Notes under the pieces: model-generated
What the model saw: only the letters and a program-made list of their open reading frames with translations
What the model was told of the DNA's origin: nothing
Databases searched by the model: none
Translations under genes and position numbers: made by a program
Shown: positions 60,041-64,000 of the stretch, piece after piece
How positions within the stretch are numbered: position 1 is the stretch's first letter
How the letters are laid out: every line of letters begins with the position of its first letter
NCBI RefSeq assembly: GCF_001956045.1
Contig: NZ_MRTH01000002.1
Coordinates: 186,001 to 250,000, forward strand
DNA: 64,000 nucleotides
Reading direction: 5' to 3'
Source of the DNA: Paenibacillus sp. FSL H7-0331
GTDB lineage: Bacteria > Bacillota > Bacilli > Paenibacillales > NBRC-103111

Positions 60041-60123
60041 CAAGTAAGCACCTCCTTATTCTGTATAAGCTTCGAATGAACTTTTCTTTTTTGGGGTATA
60101 TCGGATAATGATCTGGATATGTA

Positions 60124-60157
60124 TTGACTCTATTATGTGATAATGATAATCTTTATC
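60124..60157 (+). promoter_or_regulatory. LysR-gene promoter overlapped by a Fur box
   Basis: TTGACT (60124-60129), 17-bp spacer, TAATCT (60147-60152). The 19-bp sequence at 60139-60157 matches the Fur/Per-type box GATAATGATAATCATTATC at 18 positions, so iron-dependent repression is expected. Confidence 0.75.
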
Positions 60158-60205
60158 AGTAAGAAGTAGTTTTGCAGTTTTTTTACCACATCGAGGTGTA
60201 TAAAT

Positions 60206-61114
60206 CTGAAAATATTAGAAAAAATCGAAACTTTCATTGTTCTCGCTGATTGCAGTTCTTTTACGGAAACAGCCAAACGTCTGTATTGCTCCCAGCCAAC
60301 GATCAGCAACCATATCCAGCAGTTGGAGGAAATGTTCAAAACGACATTGTTCCACCGATCAGGTAAAACTGTACAGCTGACCAAGCAGGGCGAGATTTTA
60401 CTTAATTATGCGAAGCTCATGACCGAGCTGGTTGATGAAGCATCGATCAAGATCAAAAATGTTTCCCAACAGGAATCGATTCTGTCTGTTTATGTAAGCA
60501 ATTATATTGCCGGGTATTTTTTTACGGACATTTTGAAGCATTTTCATGTTGCTTTTCCAAAGCAATTACTTGAAGTCTATACACATTGCTATGAGGATTT
60601 GGTACGTTGTCTTCGTGAGGGAAGAACGAACATTGCGTTCATGCCGATCTATGCAAAGGATGAATATATACATAGTCAATACGACATCTCGGTGCTTTTT
60701 GAGGATGATTTTTTGCTCATTCTTCCAGCAGGTCATCCGTGGGCCCTTAGAAAGGTTATTTACTGCAGGGATTTGCAAAATCAAACGATACTGCTCCCGC
60801 AAAGCCCATACTTGCAGCAATACATTGCCGAGCAAATGGAGAAGCATCAGGTTAAGGTGCGTTTTCTACAAATGAGTAATTTTGAAATGATCAAGAGAGC
60901 TGTGAAATCTCAGTTGGGCTTAGCTTTTCTTCCCTATACGACAGTTGCGGGCGATAAGAAAAACGGTGAGCTTGAGGTCAGGACGGTAGTTTCCTTGAAT
61001 CTAAAGAGGACAAATGGTTTTGTAGTGCGTAAGCAGGCCAAGCTGACCCCAGCAGAAATCGCTTTTTGCAAGGATGTGGAACGATACTTTCATGCGACAC
61101 AGAGCGCTCTTTAG
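60206..61114 (+). CDS. LysR-family transcriptional regulator with CTG start
   Basis: 302 aa. A complete LysR N-terminal winged helix only appears when translation starts at CTG 60206 (LKILEKIETFIVLADCSSFTETAKRLY, CSQPTISNHIQQLEEMF), seven nt after GAGGTG; a start at the first ATG (60323) would delete the DNA-binding helices. The C-terminal domain is a periplasmic-binding-like effector domain (FMPIYAKDE; LILPAGHPWALRKV). It is Fur-boxed and placed ahead of the FmdE/ABC operon, so it may be a metal or metallophore sensor. Confidence 0.85.
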   Translation: MKILEKIETFIVLADCSSFTETAKRLYCSQPTISNHIQQLEEMFKTTLFHRSGKTVQLTKQGEILLNYAKLMTELVDEASIKIKNVSQQESILSVYVSNYIAGYFFTDILKHFHVAFPKQLLEVYTHCYEDLVRCLREGRTNIAFMPIYAKDEYIHSQYDISVLFEDDFLLILPAGHPWALRKVIYCRDLQNQTILLPQSPYLQQYIAEQMEKHQVKVRFLQMSNFEMIKRAVKSQLGLAFLPYTTVAGDKKNGELEVRTVVSLNLKRTNGFVVRKQAKLTPAEIAFCKDVERYFHATQSAL

Positions 61115-61249
61115 AGAAGAGCGTTTTTTATTGTTCCAAATTCGTTCTATAAGAATTGTTTGGTTATGAATCAGAAAATTAAATGATAGCCAACAAATGC
61201 TGATAAACAGCGTTATTATCGGGTAATGGGGCCAGTCGACCTTATAATT

Positions 61250-61282
61250 GATATTGATATTCATTATCATTTGAGTTACTAT
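61250..61282 (+). promoter_or_regulatory. Fur box over the FmdE/ABC operon promoter
   Basis: TTGATA (61254-61259), 17-bp spacer, TACTAT (61277-61282). The sequence at 61250-61268 matches the 19-bp Fur box at 17 positions and covers the -35 element. Confidence 0.7.
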
Positions 61283-61325
61283 CGGTTTGCAGCATACAAA
61301 TAATCATTATTCAGGAGGCTCATTT

Positions 61326-61850
61326 ATGTCCACAATCTACATAAAAGACGGCAAGGAATTATTGGAAATTGGTTTCCCGGAAGTAAGAAAATACCACGGT
61401 AACATAGCGCTCATGGCGGTAGCCGTTGGATTTAGAAGCTTGCAGGCAGCTTTCAAGGAATTGTATGGCGAGGATGCACCGCAGCGTAAAGAAATTTCAA
61501 TCCTGTCAGGGCATGGTGGACCTGGATTTCGCGATGCCTTCGAATTTGTGACACGGGCAGTAACTCGTGGTGCCTATACGGTTGATGTCAATTACCCGCA
61601 AGCCCAACATGACCCGCACCGTGCTCAAGGTTATGCGTACGTGATTTCCAGCACAGATGGCAAATCCGTCGAGGTGTCGCTTCGTGATGGCTTTTTACCA
61701 CTTGCCTTTTATGATTATTTGAAAAAAGGGCGTGAAGGCACAATGACGGAGCAGGATACAGAAACCTTCACCGAAATGAAGCTGTCACTTTGTAATCGTG
61801 CCCTGGAACTATCACAGGACGAGCTGCTGACTGTCAAACGAATTTCATAA
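61326..61850 (+). CDS. FmdE-domain protein
   Basis: 174 aa with a formylmethanofuran dehydrogenase subunit E-like domain (FPEVRKYHGNIALMAVAVGFRSL; LSGHGGPGFRDAF; YAYVISSTDGKSVEV). The conserved core His (KYHG) is present, but the C-terminal zinc ribbon of full FmdE is missing. FmdE domains occur beside metal and peptide/nickel-type transporters in Firmicutes; the exact job is unknown. ATG 61326 follows AGGAGG. The gene is 23 bp ahead of the SBP gene. Confidence 0.8.
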   Translation: MSTIYIKDGKELLEIGFPEVRKYHGNIALMAVAVGFRSLQAAFKELYGEDAPQRKEISILSGHGGPGFRDAFEFVTRAVTRGAYTVDVNYPQAQHDPHRAQGYAYVISSTDGKSVEVSLRDGFLPLAFYDYLKKGREGTMTEQDTETFTEMKLSLCNRALELSQDELLTVKRIS

Positions 61851-61873
61851 ACCATTAAATGGGGGTTATCCAG

Positions 61874-63541
61874 TTGATTACACGCAAGTTATCCAGACGA
61901 CTACTGACATGCATGATTGGTACGGCCATTATGCTGGCAGGCTGCACGAATTCGTCGAGTACACCAGCTGCTGTTGACTCAGGCGCAGCACAACCAAGTA
62001 ATGCGACAGCATCAACAGAAAAGACGGTTCAAGAATTAAAGATCGGTCTACCGGGTGATGCAGGACCGCTGAACTTCTATACCGGATCTAGTAATTATGA
62101 CTATTTAACAGAGCTTGTGCTCGATAAGCTATTTGCCCCTTCTCCTTATGTAGACGACCCACAACCATGGCTGGCCGAATCGGCTAAGCAGCTTGACCCA
62201 CTTACTTGGGTTGTGAAGGTTCGTTCAGGAGTTAAATGGCATGATGGCGTGCCGTTCACAGCCGAGGATGTTAAATTTACATTTGAATATTTCAGGGATG
62301 GCCCCTCTAACCGATATACGCATCATGTGAGCGAAGTACCTCGAGTGGAAAAGATCGAATTGGAAGATGCAAACACGGTACGTATGACTTGCGCGTATCC
62401 TTGCCCAACCTTGGCGAAGATCACACTTGCAGACCTGCCAATTATTCCTAAGCATATTTGGGAAAAGGTCGAGAATGCACGTAAGTTCACAGAACTACCG
62501 ATTGGAACAGGACCTTACAAACTGGTTGAGTACAAGCCCGATCAATATTATAAATTCGAAGCGAACCCGGATTTCTTTAATGGCAAGCCTTTGGTAAATA
62601 CTTTGGTTATGCCGATTATTAAAGACCCGACCTCGATGTTCAATGCATTGCGTTCCGGTGAAATTGACATTGCCGCAAGAAGTGTTCCGCCAGAATTACT
62701 TGAATCGTTCAAGAAGGCACCTAATATGAAGGTTATGAAAACATCAGAGCTGTCGTTGGCCGAGATTCGTATTAACTATGAGAAAGAACCGTTTAATCAA
62801 CCAGAGCTTAGACAAGCGATTTCTTTGGCTGTTGACCGTAAAACAATTACGGATACCGTATTGCTGGGTCAAGGTAAGCCAGGACTCAAAGGCTATCCGC
62901 ACCCGGATTCTCCTTGGACCAATCCGAATCTGAGCACGCCTTTCGATTTAGAAAAGGCGAAGTCGATTCTGGATAAACTCAATTATATTGATCGTGATGG
63001 TGATGGTGTAAGAGAGAGTGCTGATGGAAAACTACTTGATTTCAAAGTCAATGTAGCTTCAACGGAGCCAACATGGATTCGTTCGGCTGAATTATTAAAA
63101 CAGCAGTTTGCTAAAGCGGGAATCAAGACTACGGTCGAGGTATTGGATTCGGGAACTATAGGTACCTTGTCACAATCCAAAAAATTCGATATGTACATTA
63201 GCAGCATCGGACCGCATGGTGTAGCTGATCCGGATCAATTCATTATGTCTCATCGTTCAGGGTACTTGTGGACAAAGGGTCTTGCTTATCCAGAGATGGA
63301 TTCCATAACAGCCAGATGGATGGCTGAAGCGGATGTAGAAAAGCGCAAAAAGATATCCTTCGAGCTGCAGGAACTGTTCAATCGTCAGCCGACCAGCATT
63401 GCAATGTACTATCCAGATCAAAGCTTTGCCTACCGTTCGGATAAATATGATTCTTGGGTAGAAACCCTTGGTTTCGGCATTATTCATAAATTTTCTTTCC
63501 TGCCAGAGAAAGCTCGAAAATTAGCAACGGGAGCGAAATAA
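61874..63541 (+). CDS. Peptide/nickel-type ABC substrate-binding lipoprotein (family 5)
   Basis: 555 aa. Lipobox MLAGC (Cys about 24), Ser/Thr/Ala linker, then SBP_bac_5 (LVLDKLFAPSPYVDDPQPWLAES; VKWHDGVPFTAEDVKFTFEY; RQAISLAVDRKTITDTVLLGQG; YIDRDGDGVRES). The start is TTG 61874, eight nt after GGGGG; an ATG at 61859 has no ribosome site. With the permease that follows it forms a Dpp/Nik/Cnt-type importer. The Fur boxes suggest its ligand is a metal complex or metallophore, but this is inference. Confidence 0.88.
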   Translation: MITRKLSRRLLTCMIGTAIMLAGCTNSSSTPAAVDSGAAQPSNATASTEKTVQELKIGLPGDAGPLNFYTGSSNYDYLTELVLDKLFAPSPYVDDPQPWLAESAKQLDPLTWVVKVRSGVKWHDGVPFTAEDVKFTFEYFRDGPSNRYTHHVSEVPRVEKIELEDANTVRMTCAYPCPTLAKITLADLPIIPKHIWEKVENARKFTELPIGTGPYKLVEYKPDQYYKFEANPDFFNGKPLVNTLVMPIIKDPTSMFNALRSGEIDIAARSVPPELLESFKKAPNMKVMKTSELSLAEIRINYEKEPFNQPELRQAISLAVDRKTITDTVLLGQGKPGLKGYPHPDSPWTNPNLSTPFDLEKAKSILDKLNYIDRDGDGVRESADGKLLDFKVNVASTEPTWIRSAELLKQQFAKAGIKTTVEVLDSGTIGTLSQSKKFDMYISSIGPHGVADPDQFIMSHRSGYLWTKGLAYPEMDSITARWMAEADVEKRKKISFELQELFNRQPTSIAMYYPDQSFAYRSDKYDSWVETLGFGIIHKFSFLPEKARKLATGAK

Positions 63542-63557
63542 GAACGGAGAGATTTCG

Positions 63558-64000
63558 ATGTCCACACAGACCTTACCAGGAAAAGCAGATAGCAGCTCCT
63601 TCTATCGCTGGTTCGGCCGGAAATTCCTGCAGTATGTTTTGGTGCTGGTGATTGCCTTGACTATTAACTTTGGCTTGCCGCGTTTGGCCCCGGGTGATCC
63701 TCTGATTTATTTTATGGGGCAAGAGGTGAACACATTGACGCCTGAGCAGCGATTGCGGATGAACCGCGAGCTCGGGCTGGATGCCTCCGTCCTGGAGCAG
63801 TATGGAAATTTCATGGCAGGCGCAGTGACAATGAAGCTGGGAAGCTCGACCAAGTTCGGCAAGCCTGTGACGACTGTACTGCGGGAACGATTACCTTGGA
63901 CCTTTCTGTTAGTCGTTCCTGCTCTAATACTAAGTCCGATTATCGGGATCATATTTGGTGCTTATGCAGCGTGGAACAGGGGGAGACGCAGAGATTTGCT
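63558..64000 (+). CDS. Peptide/nickel ABC transporter permease (truncated by window edge)
   Basis: ATG 63558 opens a DppB/NikB-type permease, at least 147 codons. A first membrane helix (FLQYVLVLVIALTINFGLPRL) and the conserved LAPGDPL follow, then MGQEVNTLTPEQRLRMNRELGL, the DppB periplasmic region, and helix 2 beginning TFLLVVPALILSPIIG. The rest lies outside the window. Confidence 0.9.
   Translation, partial: MSTQTLPGKADSSSFYRWFGRKFLQYVLVLVIALTINFGLPRLAPGDPLIYFMGQEVNTLTPEQRLRMNRELGLDASVLEQYGNFMAGAVTMKLGSSTKFGKPVTTVLRERLPWTFLLVVPALILSPIIGIIFGAYAAWNRGRRRDL

Overview
This window looks like chromosomal DNA from a spore-forming, low-to-mid GC Firmicute close to Paenibacillus. The reasons are spore-coat genes (CotF-like, CotJB), a putative bacillithiol reductase (YpdA), YesM/YesN-type two-component pairs beside sugar ABC transporters, LplABC-like transporters under a membrane-anchored AraC regulator, copper-amine-oxidase stalk-domain secreted proteins, strong AGGAGG ribosome sites and frequent TTG/GTG starts. 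I see no rRNA, tRNA, CRISPR array or prophage.

Layout. 0-1.6 kb: a truncated ArsR regulator diverges from a COG0523 metal GTPase with a Zur-like operator. 1.7-8.4 kb: sulfate import (sbp-cysT-cysW-cysA) followed by a hydrolase, YezD and an SsuE-like flavin reductase, a sulfur-assimilation cluster. 8.5-11.6 kb (minus): trpS with a full tryptophan T-box leader, an M20 amidohydrolase and a small protein. 12-17.5 kb: tandem paralogous secreted stalk/PKD proteins, a lipoprotein polysaccharide deacetylase and an orphan PhnC-like ATPase. 17.8-22.2 kb: YpdA, a methyltransferase, two CotF-like proteins, a phosphodiester-glycosidase-like protein and a Nudix hydrolase. 22.3-28.7 kb: a two-gene 2-oxoacid:ferredoxin oxidoreductase, uridine kinase and a DHA2 drug exporter. 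28.9-35.5 kb: a sugar ABC importer followed by its probable YesM/YesN sensor and regulator. 35.5-45.1 kb: a PhoR/OmpR-type two-component system diverging from an operon with a degenerate ApbE-like protein, a MacA/MacB-like ABC efflux system and a large surface protein. 45.2-51 kb: CotJB, a YdjM-like membrane protein, an iron-containing alcohol dehydrogenase, an MFS and a DMT transporter. 51-57.6 kb: an AraC-type sensor-regulator and an LplABC-like importer whose first permease gene is interrupted at its 5' end by a repeat array. 57.7-60 kb: a small flavoprotein, YxcD, a secreted membrane protein and a VapBC-like pair. 60.1-64 kb: a Fur-boxed LysR gene (CTG start), then a Fur-boxed operon of an FmdE-domain protein and a peptide/nickel-type ABC transporter running off the end.

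Three non-coding signals stand out. (1) A family of 38-39 bp cassettes, each a conserved head (GATGCTTACGAAG) plus a locus-specific perfect hairpin, sits in tandem directly before the ribosome-binding site of four unrelated genes (436-507, 3118-3190, 9511-9620 minus, 42648-42799); the hairpin arms differ between loci but stay complementary. (2) The 37.65-38.13 kb intergenic region carries four arrays of TTCAG half-sites at an exact 11-bp period, two facing each way, with two arrays ending 10 bp from a -10 element; this is the signature of an OmpR/PhoB-type regulator controlling itself and the efflux operon. (3) A 71-bp tandem repeat array with other hairpin modules separates the ribosome site from the coding part of an LplB-like permease gene.
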